DNA from: CAIXQW01 sp046049675 | Lineage (GTDB): Bacteria > Bacteroidota > Bacteroidia > Chitinophagales > Chitinophagaceae | Assembly (NCBI GenBank): GCA_046049675.1 | Contig: JBJORA010000003.1 | Location: 1 to 24,771, forward strand | Direction: 5' to 3' | DNA: 24,771 bases | Shown here: in pieces, positions 9,588-17,445 of the stretch | Numbering within the stretch: position 1 is the first letter of the stretch | How the letters are laid out: every line of letters begins with the position of its first letter | Position numbers and translations under genes: made by a program | The notes under the pieces: model-generated | The model's database searches: none | What the model saw: the letters and a program-made list of their open reading frames with translations, nothing else | Told to the model about the DNA's origin: nothing

Positions 9588-9618
9588 CAGCCCTAAACAC
9601 GAGGGCGCATAGGCAAGC

Positions 9619-11967
9619 ATGAGTAAGAATTTGTTGATAGTGGAGTCTCCTGCAAAAGCGAAGACAATTGAGAAGATACTGGGCTCTGACTTTGAGGTAA
9701 AGAGTTGCTATGGGCATATTCGTGACCTAGAGAAAGATGCCATGGGCATTGACGTTAATAAAGATTTTACCCCCAGATATATTGTAAGCGAAGACAAGAA
9801 GAAGGTGGTTAATGAGCTAAAAAGCTTGGCTAAAAAAAGTAAGGAAGTTTGGTTGGCATCGGATGAGGACCGCGAGGGAGAAAGCATTAGCTGGCACTTG
9901 GCGGAGGTACTTAATTTGGATCCTGCTACTACAAAACGTATTGTTTTCCACGAAATTACTAAGCCTGCGATTCAAAAAGCTGTAGCAAATCCTCGTACAA
10001 TAGATATGAACTTGGTTAATGCACAGCAAGCTCGCCGTGTGGTTGACCGTCTAGTGGGCTTTGAGCTCAGCCCCGTTTTATGGCGCAAAATTGGCATGCG
10101 TGGAGGCCTTAGTGCTGGCCGCGTGCAAAGTGTAGCTGTACGCTTAATTGTAGAACGCGAGCGCGAAATCAATAAATTTAATGCCACAAGTTCTTACAAA
10201 ATTGTTGCAACACTTAGCGCTAAAGATGGTGGCAAAGACATTTCGTTTAAAGCAGAAGCAAAAGCTGTAAGCGCAGAAAAAGCGGCACAAGAATTTCTTG
10301 AAAGCTGCAAAGGCGCAAGCTATACTGTTAATAGTTTAGTGGTAAAGCCAGGCAAGAAAACACCTGCGGCGCCATTTACAACAAGTACTTTGCAACAGGA
10401 AGCAAGTCGTAAACTTGGCTATGGCGTAAGCAAAACGATGCTTGTTGCGCAAAAATTATACGAGGCTGGTTTTATCACGTATATGCGTACCGACAGTGTT
10501 AATCTAAGCGATACTGCTTTGCAAGATATTAGACAAAGTATCGAAAAAAGCTACGGACCAGAGTATCATCAGCATCGCGCATTTAAGAATAAAAACGAAA
10601 GTGCTCAAGAAGCGCACGAATGTATACGTCCGACTTATATGGATACTACAAGCATTGAGGATACAGACCTCAATAGATTGTACGAGTTAATTTGGAAGCG
10701 CACAATGGCTAGCCAAATGGCTGATGCACAAACAGAGCGCACAACTGTTAAAATAGATATTAGCACCAATAAGCAAGAGCTTACTGCTAGTGGTGAGGTG
10801 ATAAAGTTTGATGGTTTCTTAAAAGTATATTTAGAAAGCACAGACGAAGATGAAGAAGGTGATGCTGATGCAGATAGCGACAATAAGCGCTTGCCGAATA
10901 TGACGCAAGGTCAAGCTTTGAACTTTAGCACAATGACAGCTACGGAACGCTTTACGCGCCCACCTAGTAGATTTAGCGAAGCTGCCTTAGTAAAGAAATT
11001 AGAAGAGTTAGGTATTGGTCGTCCAAGTACTTATGCGCCTACAATAAGCACTGTAATTAAGCGTAACTATGTAGAAAAGCGTGAAGCAGCAGGCACTGTG
11101 CGCAATTATCAGCAGCTTATACTAAAAGATGATAAAGTTGCCACAACAACTTTGCAAGAAACAACAGGTGCAGACAAAGGCAAGCTAATGCCAACAGACT
11201 TGGGCAGCGTTGTGACTGACTTTTTGAATCAGCACTTCGATAAAGTAATGGACTATAAGTTTACTGCTAAAATTGAAGAAGACTTTGACGCTATAGCACA
11301 AGGCAAGCAAACCTGGAATAAAATGGTTGGCGATTTTTATGTGCCATTCCATAGCACTGTAGAAAGTACCATGGAAAACGCCGAGCGCGCAAGTGGCGAA
11401 CGCGAGGTTGGTATGGATCCTATCAGTGGTGTAACGATTATTGCGCGCATGGGTCGTTATGGTCCAATGGTGCAACTTGGCAAGCCTGATGAAGTTGAGA
11501 AGCCAAAATTCGCAAAGCTTCGTGCAGGACAAAGCATAGAAACTATTAATCTTGAACAAGCAATAGATCTTTTTAATTTACCTCGTGAAATAGGTGAATT
11601 TGAAGGACAAGTTGTAAAGGTTAACGAAGGTAGATTCGGGCCATATTTTCAGCATGACGGCAAGTTTTATAGCCTTACAAAAGAAATGGATTTATATACG
11701 GTAACGCTTGAAGAAGCTATTCCGTACATTATAGAAAAGCGCGACGCAAAGGCTAAACAAACAATTAAGGAATTTACGAAAGAAAAGATTCGTTTGTTGA
11801 TTGGTCCTTATGGTCCGTATATTAAAGTTGGTTTACGCAACTTCCCAATTCCAAAAGAATCGCAGGAGCGCGCTGCCGATCTTACCTTGGAGGAAGTGCA
11901 AGCGTTTATTCAGCATGCGAAAGACAATCCGCCAAAACGTAAAGGTGGTGCTAAGAAGAAGAAGTAA
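9619..11967 (+). CDS. topA: DNA topoisomerase I (type IA)
   Basis: 782 aa enzyme that relaxes negative supercoils by single-strand passage. N-terminal Toprim domain about 1-125: LLIVESPAKAKTI with Glu9, and the acidic metal site DEDREGE (Asp82, Asp84, Glu86). The central type IA core carries GLSAGRVQSVAVRLIVERE (163-181) and the catalytic tyrosine Tyr288 in FITYMRTDS. RPPSRFSEA/L-x-x-L-E-x-L-G-I-G-R-P-S-T-Y-A follows at about 450-480. The C-terminus has topoisomerase C-terminal repeats (GRYGPMVQLG, GRFGPYFQHDG, GPYGPYIKVG) instead of cysteine zinc ribbons, then a Lys-rich tail ending KKKK. This repeat-type tail is usual in Bacteroidota. The ATG fits the family N-terminus exactly. Confidence 0.97.
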   Translation: MSKNLLIVESPAKAKTIEKILGSDFEVKSCYGHIRDLEKDAMGIDVNKDFTPRYIVSEDKKKVVNELKSLAKKSKEVWLASDEDREGESISWHLAEVLNLDPATTKRIVFHEITKPAIQKAVANPRTIDMNLVNAQQARRVVDRLVGFELSPVLWRKIGMRGGLSAGRVQSVAVRLIVEREREINKFNATSSYKIVATLSAKDGGKDISFKAEAKAVSAEKAAQEFLESCKGASYTVNSLVVKPGKKTPAAPFTTSTLQQEASRKLGYGVSKTMLVAQKLYEAGFITYMRTDSVNLSDTALQDIRQSIEKSYGPEYHQHRAFKNKNESAQEAHECIRPTYMDTTSIEDTDLNRLYELIWKRTMASQMADAQTERTTVKIDISTNKQELTASGEVIKFDGFLKVYLESTDEDEEGDADADSDNKRLPNMTQGQALNFSTMTATERFTRPPSRFSEAALVKKLEELGIGRPSTYAPTISTVIKRNYVEKREAAGTVRNYQQLILKDDKVATTTLQETTGADKGKLMPTDLGSVVTDFLNQHFDKVMDYKFTAKIEEDFDAIAQGKQTWNKMVGDFYVPFHSTVESTMENAERASGEREVGMDPISGVTIIARMGRYGPMVQLGKPDEVEKPKFAKLRAGQSIETINLEQAIDLFNLPREIGEFEGQVVKVNEGRFGPYFQHDGKFYSLTKEMDLYTVTLEEAIPYIIEKRDAKAKQTIKEFTKEKIRLLIGPYGPYIKVGLRNFPIPKESQERAADLTLEEVQAFIQHAKDNPPKRKGGAKKKK

Positions 11968-12000
11968 TGCTATCCGTTGACGTTAAAAATTTTTCTACCC

Positions 12001-12034
12001 ACAAAGGAAACAAAGGAAACAAAGGGGACAAAGG
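12001..12034. repeat. 9-bp tandem units (ACAAAGGAA type)
   Basis: Three and three-quarter units of 9 bp: ACAAAGGAA twice, ACAAAGGGG, then ACAAAGG. Related units with CTAAGG in place of CAAAGG recur inside each copy of the larger repeat at 12159-12516, so the two stretches belong to one repeat family. Confidence 0.85.
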
Positions 12035-12104
12035 TTTGTACCAAAAACCTGTTGCTACTTTATTCACACGCATTGTCTGTTTGCGCGAGCGATTGGAACA
12101 GTGC

Positions 12105-12171
12105 GCACCTACGGAGCTGCGTTTGACATATCAAGATTCTAATATCTACAAACAGTTAGCCCCGCTGGGGC
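12105..12171. repeat. REP-like hairpin pair
   Basis: Two short G+C-rich hairpins in AT-rich sequence: an imperfect one, GCACC-TAC-GGAGC (about 12103-12115), and a perfect one, GCCCC-GCT-GGGGC (12159-12171), joined by a stretch ending CTACAAACAGTTA. This layout resembles REP sequences scattered through Bacteroidota genomes and mobilised by RAYT transposases. No transposase is present here. The second hairpin is followed by TTT and could also help end topA transcription. Confidence 0.55.
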
Positions 12172-12516
12172 TTTGATGCTGATTCGCATGCAAGGGTTGT
12201 GGTAAAAATACACAGGTTTTGTTTGAACCACTAAGGCACTAAGGGAAATGTTTTCATGTAGAACGCTTACACTGCAAATAGGTGGCGCCGCTGGGGCTTG
12301 GATGCTGTTTCGTGTGCAAGGGTTGTGGTAAAAAATACACTGGTTTTGTTTGAACCACTAAGGCACTAAGGGAACTAAGGGAAATGTTTTCACGTAGAAC
12401 GTTTACACTGCAAATAGGTGGCCCCGCTAGGGCTTTGATTTCGTTTCGTGTGCAAGGGTTGTGGTAAAAAATACACAGGTTTTGTTTGAACCACTAAGGC
12501 ACTAAGGGAACTAAGG
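12159..12516. repeat. Tandem array, three copies, period 126 and 136 bp
   Basis: Copies begin at the hairpin positions 12159, 12285 and 12421; the third is truncated at 12516. Shared blocks in order: the GCCCCGCTGGGGC hairpin, GCAAGGGTTGTGGTAAAAA, ACACAGGTTTTGTTTGAACC, CACTAAGG units, TGTTTTCA.GTAGAACG and ACACTGCAAATAGGTGG. Copies 2 and 3 have one extra 9-bp CTAAGG unit and one extra A compared with copy 1, which explains 136 against 126 bp. The hairpin is perfect only in copy 1; copies 2 and 3 have one mismatch each. Confidence 0.93.
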
Positions 12517-12775
12517 ATTTAGCTAGTGTATCATTTGTACATGCAATTATAGCTTTGCCTCTAATGGAAAATGGCATGTAATAATACGTTCTTTGTGTTA
12601 CAATTAGTTATACACCATGGTTTTACACAGCTACTGTATATCTATTGTGTAGTTACAGAGGCAAAATAAATGCAAGCATTTACATTTGAATCGCAAGCAT
12701 TTTTACAAGCTACGTTAGCAATAAAGGCAGAAATGATTTGCAGAGGCATTACACAAGAATTTTGTAAACGCATAT

Positions 12776-13669
12776 ATGCAAGAAACAAGCGAAATAAAAG
12801 CATTACTCCATTTGCTAGACGACCCCGATAGCGCAGTGTACGATACTGTAAAGTCTAGACTTTTGAGTTACGGCAAAGAAGTAATACCAAACTTGCAAGA
12901 TGCATGGGAGCAAACGACTAGCCAAGACTTGCAGCAACGTATTGAAGACCTTATTCACGAAGTTAGCTATGAGTGTATTGTAGATGAGCTTCAGTTGTGG
13001 TTAGAAACGCAGGACAAAAGCCTCGTTGATGCGCTAATTATCTGCAGTAAATATCGCTATCAAGATGTTGACGATTATGCTATTCGCAAACAAATCAAGG
13101 AAATTCGTCAGAGTATTTGGCTAGAGCTTAACCAATATCTTACGCCACTAGAGCAAGCGACTGTGATTAGTAGTATAATGTATAGCTATTACAGATTTAC
13201 CTACGAAGACCCAACAACCGAGCGCTTTGATTGCTGCTTCATTAACAATGCTCTTCATAGCAAAGTTGGCAGTAGCTATATCCTCGGAATGATTATTTTA
13301 GACCTTTGCAAGTCGCTGGATATTAACTTAGTAGCAGTAAACATGCCAAACGTATTTCTATTGGCTTATGTAGATCGCAAGCATGTTTTCTTTGCAGAAG
13401 AAACGGAAACAGAAAGTACAGACGATTTTATCTTTTATATGGATCCTAGCAGTGGCACTATCTTTAGCCAGAGCGATGTGGAGGCTTATCTTAAGAAGAA
13501 CGACTACAGTAATGATCCGCAGTACTATAAAATTTTAGATAATACGGAAGTACTCGCGCTGCATCTCAAGCATCTCGTACAGCTTTATGGCAACGGCGAA
13601 ATTATTAATACGCGAGAAAAAGAATTACTGAAGCTAATCGATTTGATTAGGCCTGATTCTGCGCTGTAA
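12776..13669 (+). CDS. SirB1 / transglutaminase-like family protein
   Basis: 297 aa, no signal peptide, so probably cytoplasmic. Residues 1-65 look like HEAT-type helices (DDPDSAVYDTVKSRLLSYG). Residues about 120-235 match the SirB1/transglutaminase-like fold: FDCCFINNALHSKVGSSYILGMIILDLCKSLDINL corresponds to the R-x-G-x-P-I-S-L-G helix of the family, NMPNVFLLAYVD to the NLPGHFLL strand, and FYMDPSSGTIF to the D-P strand. The positions that hold Cys and His in active transglutaminases read Ser/Tyr and Val here, so enzyme activity is doubtful. Family members of this type have no settled biochemical role. The 3' end overlaps the convergent NlpC/P60 gene by 23 bp. ATG start at 12776. Confidence 0.85.
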   Translation: MQETSEIKALLHLLDDPDSAVYDTVKSRLLSYGKEVIPNLQDAWEQTTSQDLQQRIEDLIHEVSYECIVDELQLWLETQDKSLVDALIICSKYRYQDVDDYAIRKQIKEIRQSIWLELNQYLTPLEQATVISSIMYSYYRFTYEDPTTERFDCCFINNALHSKVGSSYILGMIILDLCKSLDINLVAVNMPNVFLLAYVDRKHVFFAEETETESTDDFIFYMDPSSGTIFSQSDVEAYLKKNDYSNDPQYYKILDNTEVLALHLKHLVQLYGNGEIINTREKELLKLIDLIRPDSAL

Positions 13670-14429
13670 TGTAGCGCTTGATGATGCGGAGCTTGTGTGT
13701 ATGCTCTTTCGATTTACTATTAACTATACCTTGCACGTCCATAAAATCTACATCTACCCCACCATTTACTTCGCTGCTATGAATAATCTGCGCGCTATTG
13801 AGCATTAGACCAACATGTGTGATATGGCCGTCGTTATTGTCAAAAAAAGCTATATCACCAGGCATTGCTGCTTCCAAAAAATCTATCGTATCGCCTTGCA
13901 CTGCCTGCAGGCGTGCATCATGCGGCAGATAGATACCAGCCTGCTTGTATATAATATTAATAAAGCCGCTGCAATCGATGCCTGCTTTTGTTCTTCCTCC
14001 CCACAAATAAGAAGCACCAAGGTAAGCATGCGCCAGTTGAATGAGTTGCGGTACTGAAAAATTGTGCGCCACACTAGGCTTTTCTATTAAGCTGCCAAGT
14101 GTTGCGTTTTGCCACGCCATGGTATTGCCAATATCTGCACCGATTGGAATAGTCATACCCGTGGATGTAAGCACATCAGCGGTAGCCAATTGGCCTGTAG
14201 CATCTGCGCCATTGCAAATATGTGCGCGCAACACCCAATATACATAGGCATCCTTTACGTTCTGCACCTGCAGCCATGCGCCTTGCTCCTGCAATACAGT
14301 AACAATTTCGCCAAAAAGCAATTGCGTACTTTGCTCGGCTTGATGACTAGGGTCTGTATATCCAGCGCAAACCGGTACAATACACGAAAACAAATTGCTC
14401 AAAACACTGTAATTTTTTAACCATTGCAA
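13647..14429 (-). CDS. C40 family (NlpC/P60) peptidase with N-terminal SH3-like domain
   Basis: 260 aa from the outermost possible start. Predicted murein endopeptidase that cuts within or between peptide stems of peptidoglycan. SH3-like domain about 16-75 (QLLFGEIVTVLQEQGAWLQV), then NlpC/P60 domain about 125-255 with the catalytic set Cys153 (GIDCSGF), His205 (HITHVG) and His217 (QIIHSS). No clear signal peptide. The outermost start is a TTG at 14429, but it lies inside an exact -7 box (TACATTTG, 14434-14427). In-frame TTG codons at 14402 or 14393 are therefore better candidates, and the last would align with the usual N-terminus of this family (about 248 aa). It is convergent with the SirB1-like gene and divergent from the sigma-factor gene (45 bp apart). 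Confidence 0.92.
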   Translation of the reverse strand: MQWLKNYSVLSNLFSCIVPVCAGYTDPSHQAEQSTQLLFGEIVTVLQEQGAWLQVQNVKDAYVYWVLRAHICNGADATGQLATADVLTSTGMTIPIGADIGNTMAWQNATLGSLIEKPSVAHNFSVPQLIQLAHAYLGASYLWGGRTKAGIDCSGFINIIYKQAGIYLPHDARLQAVQGDTIDFLEAAMPGDIAFFDNNDGHITHVGLMLNSAQIIHSSEVNGGVDVDFMDVQGIVNSKSKEHTHKLRIIKRYITAQNQA

Positions 14430-14474
14430 ATGTACATGTAAAACTGCTATAGCTTAATTTAGCTGCATAAGGAA

Positions 14475-15041
14475 TTGGCTGTAGCACAATTACATACAAT
14501 CAACGACGAAGCGCTAGTAGCTGCCTATACAACAGAGGGCAATCGCGAGGCACTTGGTGTATTGTATACGAGGTATAAACACCTTGTGTACGGTGTGTGT
14601 TACAAATACCTTGCCAATGCAGCTGCAAGCGAAGATGCCGTAAGCGCCATTTTTGAGAAATTGCAAACGAGCCTAGCATCGCAAAACATCAATGTATTTA
14701 AGGCTTGGCTGTATACCGTAGCCAAAAATCACTGTTTGATGCAATTACGCAGCAACAAAACCAAGCCCACTACCCTAGTTGATGACTTTAGTGGCTTGCT
14801 TATGGAAAAGGATGAATCCCTGCATCTAGCTCTAGAAAAGGAAATAAAATTAAACACAATGCACGAGGCATTGCACAACTTGGATGAGCGACAAAGAACT
14901 TGCATACAACTCTTTTACTTAGAAAATAAAAGTTATGCCGACATACAGCAGCAAACGGGCTTTACCTTTGCGGAGGTAAAAAGCTTTATACAAAACGGCA
15001 AACGCAACTTAAAAATTGGCATAGAAAAACAGATTGGATAA
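14475..15041 (+). CDS. RNA polymerase sigma factor, ECF (sigma-70 family)
   Basis: 188 aa, the usual ECF size with only regions 2 and 4. Region 2 about 22-93: LGVLYTRYKHLVYGVCYKYL, SEDAVSAIFEKL (core binding, region 2.2) and KAWLYTVAKNHCLMQLR (-10 recognition). Region 4 about 128-182: LDERQRTCIQLFYLENKSYADI, then the helix-turn-helix FTFAEVKSFIQNGKRNLK. A stop codon lies 15 nt upstream in frame and no ATG is available, so TTG at 14475, with AAGGA directly before it, is the likely start. It overlaps the next gene by 8 nt, and the pair is probably translated together. Target promoters are not evident. Confidence 0.92.
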   Translation: MAVAQLHTINDEALVAAYTTEGNREALGVLYTRYKHLVYGVCYKYLANAAASEDAVSAIFEKLQTSLASQNINVFKAWLYTVAKNHCLMQLRSNKTKPTTLVDDFSGLLMEKDESLHLALEKEIKLNTMHEALHNLDERQRTCIQLFYLENKSYADIQQQTGFTFAEVKSFIQNGKRNLKIGIEKQIG

Positions 15042-16218
15042 GCGCTATACATATCTTTTTGACGAACATGGTCTTCTGCTAGAAAGCACCATGCGTCAAT
15101 ATGCTCAACAACAACTGAGCGCAGAAGAAATACGTGCGGTTGAGGAGTGTATTAGTCGCGATGAGTTTAGCGCGGATGCACTAGAAGGCTATATGCTAGA
15201 ATATGCGCACAGCACAACCGAGCAAGAAGCGCAGAAAGAAAGCAGCAAACTAAAAGTAAGTTACAAAAAGCCACTTATTGCAGCAGCGGCACTGGCAGCT
15301 TTAATTGGTTTAGCTTACGCAGTTCTGCAGCGTGGGCACAATCAGCAAATGGCACACCAAGCCGATAAGCAAAAAGTGCAACAGAATGATTCCCAAACTG
15401 CTACGGCCGCTAACAGTGATGATACAGTAAATAATCCAACTCCTACGCAAGCACCAAGCGCTGTCGTAAGCAAAGGGGATAGTAGCAATGAACAAACAGT
15501 AAAATACACGCCACCAATAATAGAGAATTTTGAAGTTCCTGCAGGTGATGGTAGTCTAAGCGAAAAGACTTCTGGTACTGAAACAAAATCTGCTGCTAAT
15601 TTTGCAGCGCCTGAGCCACCGGCTCCACCGCCACCGCCACCGCCAAGTACTGTTGCTGAAAATGAAGAGGTGCGTATTGGCACAGAAAGTCTGTTTTCAG
15701 ATGACGCTTCCAACTTTAGGAGCGACACGTTTCAACCTAGCAATGCTGCTTATGTAACTGACAATCGCGGCAACTACTTTAATAATAACCAACAAAGCGG
15801 ACCAAGTAGAACTGCTACGCCGAGTAAAAAAGTGATGCCTGCGCCAGCACCAGCTATTGCTACACCAAGCGGGGTTACTGTTAGTGAAAACAAAAGTAAA
15901 ACAGCTGCTACAGTTACGAAGAAAGCAATATCGACTAAGCGCAAAGATGAAGCAAGTACAAGTGACGGCATATCGTATTTAGCGAATGCAAAAATGCTTT
16001 ATAACAACAAAGACTTTAAAGCAGCATTAACTGCTTTTGAAAGCATTAGTACAAGCGGCGCTGCCACAGAAAAAGAAGAAGCTGCCTTTTATATTGCCAT
16101 GTGTCACAAGCAACTAGGTGATACAGGAAAAGCGAAAAAGCTTTTCCAAAGTATTGCTAGAGGCAAAGGCAAATTTGCTGCATTGGCGAAAGAAGCGATG
16201 GGGAGTGATGGGGAATAG
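15034..16218 (+). CDS. Membrane protein with C-terminal TPR; candidate anti-sigma factor
   Basis: 394 aa. N-terminal cytoplasmic part 1-78 contains MRQYAQQQLSAEEIRAVEECISRDEFSADALEGY, the L-S-x-E-E...V-E...L-x-x-D-x-F-x-x-D-A-[LV]-E-G pattern seen in Bacteroidota proteins encoded directly behind ECF sigma genes. One membrane helix 80-98 (LIAAAALAALIGLAYAVL). The periplasmic part is low-complexity, with a proline run PEPPAPPPPPPP (193-204), and ends in a TPR-like region 315-390 (AKMLYNNKDFKAALTAFESI). TTG start, overlapping the sigma gene by 8 nt (shared TTGGATAA). The layout is that of a membrane anti-sigma factor that holds the sigma factor and senses the envelope; this role is inferred, and no zinc-binding ZAS motif is seen. 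Confidence 0.85.
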   Translation: MDKRYTYLFDEHGLLLESTMRQYAQQQLSAEEIRAVEECISRDEFSADALEGYMLEYAHSTTEQEAQKESSKLKVSYKKPLIAAAALAALIGLAYAVLQRGHNQQMAHQADKQKVQQNDSQTATAANSDDTVNNPTPTQAPSAVVSKGDSSNEQTVKYTPPIIENFEVPAGDGSLSEKTSGTETKSAANFAAPEPPAPPPPPPPSTVAENEEVRIGTESLFSDDASNFRSDTFQPSNAAYVTDNRGNYFNNNQQSGPSRTATPSKKVMPAPAPAIATPSGVTVSENKSKTAATVTKKAISTKRKDEASTSDGISYLANAKMLYNNKDFKAALTAFESISTSGAATEKEEAAFYIAMCHKQLGDTGKAKKLFQSIARGKGKFAALAKEAMGSDGE

Positions 16219-16346
16219 GTACAGCATTTTATAGGTACCATTTGGCTGTAGTACAAAGAAAAGCCACTAATTTTTAGCTTGCAAAGTTTCAAGAAAAGAG
16301 GGCTTACAGCACATGCATTCAGTTTATCTTTGGCTTGAAAATTTCA

Positions 16347-16377
16347 TTGCTAGATTTCAAATTACACATTAACTTTG
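16347..16377 (+). promoter_or_regulatory. Promoter of the antitoxin-like gene
   Basis: TTG (16347-16349), 20-bp spacer, TAACTTTG (16370-16377), a full match to the Bacteroidota consensus. Predicted leader is about 20 nt to the ATG at 16403. Confidence 0.65.
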
Positions 16378-16402
16378 ATAAACACCAAAAACGTTGAAGC
16401 AC

Positions 16403-16630
16403 ATGAGTACAGGTACCGCAGTTGATAAGGAAATAGTAGAGCGATTACCACAATTAAACTTAAAGGAAAAACGCACCATTTTATCCGTAGTAAAGACGCT
16501 AGTTGCTCAAAAGCAAGATTGGTGGGACGAAATTGGCGAAGAACAAAAAGAAGCTATTGACAAATCGCTTTTGGAAATGAAAGCAGGTAAGCTTACAGCA
16601 CATGACAAAGTAATGGCTAAATATAAATAA
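16403..16630 (+). CDS. Small antitoxin-like protein (addiction-module component type), orphan
   Basis: 75 aa from the ATG; a TTG 9 nt upstream (16394) in the same frame would add three residues. The sequence reads as an N-terminal helical segment (LNLKEKRTILSVVKTLVAQKQ) followed by WWDEIGEEQKEAIDKSLLEMKAGKLTAHDKVMAKYK. That tail (W-[DE]-x-[IL]-x-x-x-x-[KR]-x-x-I-[DE]-x-[AS]-[LI]-x-[ED]...G-x-x-x-x-H-x-x-V-M-x-[KE]) is typical of Bacteroidota antitoxins of ParE/RelE-type pairs. The toxin gene normally follows within a few bases; here the next 90 bp carry none and the following gene is on the other strand. The gene has its own promoter. Function inferred from pattern only. Confidence 0.75.
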   Translation: MSTGTAVDKEIVERLPQLNLKEKRTILSVVKTLVAQKQDWWDEIGEEQKEAIDKSLLEMKAGKLTAHDKVMAKYK

Positions 16631-16720
16631 AGACGCGCAGCTAGTGGTCGTTGAAAACATAAAGTGCTAAAATTGCAACTTCCACATCCTTTACAAAAAC
16701 GCTTTTTACAGATAGATAAT

Positions 16721-17146
16721 CTACATAGCTATCAATTGGTCAAACAGAAATGTAAAGCGATGAGTAATGTTCACGTCACCAAGTATGTCATCTTCTAGTT
16801 TTTGGTAACGCCATTTACTTATTTCGCTGATATCAACAAACGAAGTAGACGTGTCGTTGTTTTCAATTCTATAAACAAAAATATGTGTTATGGACTTCTC
16901 TAAATCTTCTTCTGACATGCGGTCTTTCTCACACAAGCAAGCATATTTTGGACGTCCGTTAATCAGATTTAGTGTTGAGTTAATGTCAGGTGTAGTAATA
17001 CCAAACGTATCCTGCTGATCTATGGTGTACTTCAGCAGTAGCTTTTGATTTGTATTGTTTTGAAAAATCAACTGCTGCCCAGTATAGTTGACTTTAGTAC
17101 AACTACAGAAAAAAATTAGTGCTAAAAGAAATAATATGGATCTCAT
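16721..17146 (-). CDS. Predicted lipoprotein, unknown function
   Basis: 141 aa from the ATG at 17146. The frame continues upstream to 17197, but MRSILFLLALIFFCSC is a good lipoprotein signal with the acylated Cys at residue 16, so the inner start is preferred. The mature part is polar, about 125 aa, with no recognised domain; it holds a Cys pair (ACLC, about 68-71) and several predicted beta stretches (QQLIFQNNTNQKLLLKYTI). It is the most downstream of the seven minus-strand accessory genes. Its upstream spacer contains repeat copy A (17238-17331), whose -7-like box lies about 105 bp before the start. Confidence 0.78.
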   Translation of the reverse strand: MRSILFLLALIFFCSCTKVNYTGQQLIFQNNTNQKLLLKYTIDQQDTFGITTPDINSTLNLINGRPKYACLCEKDRMSEEDLEKSITHIFVYRIENNDTSTSFVDISEISKWRYQKLEDDILGDVNITHRFTFLFDQLIAM

Positions 17147-17445
17147 GCGTAAAATAAAGTAAATAAGCGTCGCGCGACATGGCTCATTGATCACCACTTG
17201 AATATCCTTATAAGAATATGAATGATTTGCCCATGACGGATTTTATATTGTAAATATAAGTAAATTTTCGGAGAATTTATTTTTCGCCACTACGGTTTAG
17301 CGTAGTCCATGCGGGAGACAGTGAGGAACTTAACTACCTTTAAGATTTTATACTTCACTAGATTTTTCAGGTAAGTTAGTGTGTGGTTCATATGTGATTT
17401 AGTGTATTGGAAATAGTCTATCAAGTAAGTAAATCAACTTTGATA
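17147..17445. other. Spacer upstream of the 16721-17146 lipoprotein gene
   Basis: 299 bp. It contains repeat copy A (17238-17331). Inside it CTACG-GTTTAG-CGTAG (17290-17305) forms an inverted repeat that is not kept in the other copies. The rest (17332-17445, next to the stop of the upstream gene) shows nothing recognisable. Confidence 0.6.
17238..17331 (-). repeat. 94-bp intergenic upstream element, copy A
   Basis: Aligns without gaps over all 94 bp with copy C (20127-20220), about 77 identities by hand count. The best conserved blocks on the plus strand are ATTGTAAAT-TAAGTAAATT, TTTTCGGAGAAT, AGTCCATGC and CAGTGAGGAA. On the gene strand it holds TATATTTA (17258-17251), a -7-type box. Confidence 0.9.

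Larger units (their letters stand above)
11968..12775. other. Gene-free repeat-rich region between topA and the SirB1-like gene
   Basis: 808 bp without a credible gene. It holds 9-bp tandem units at 12001-12034, REP-like hairpins at about 12105-12171, and the tandem array to 12516. The last 259 bp (12517-12775) are AT-rich and contain GCAAGCATTT twice (about 12672 and 12690) and an exact -7-type TACATTTG at 12681-12688 that could serve the gene at 12776. An open frame 11967-12176 exists but reads straight through the repeats and is judged spurious. Confidence 0.7.

Noticed and set aside
11185..11559. 124-codon minus-strand frame inside topA
   Set aside because: It lies antisense to a fully conserved part of topA, with no signal or family.
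11967..12176. 69-codon open frame overlapping the topA stop codon
   Set aside because: It reads through the 9-bp units (KGNKGNKGDKG) and the REP-like hairpins, which yield a peptide of a kind produced by such repeats. No family resemblance and no ribosome site.
12159..12516. Repeats considered as a CRISPR array
   Set aside because: The units are 126-136 bp, nearly identical throughout, with no short repeat/unique spacer alternation and no cas genes.
12517..12775. Possible tRNA or small RNA in the gene-free stretch
   Set aside because: No cloverleaf, no CCA-ending stem and no T-loop GTTCRA motif; only AT-rich sequence with short direct repeats.
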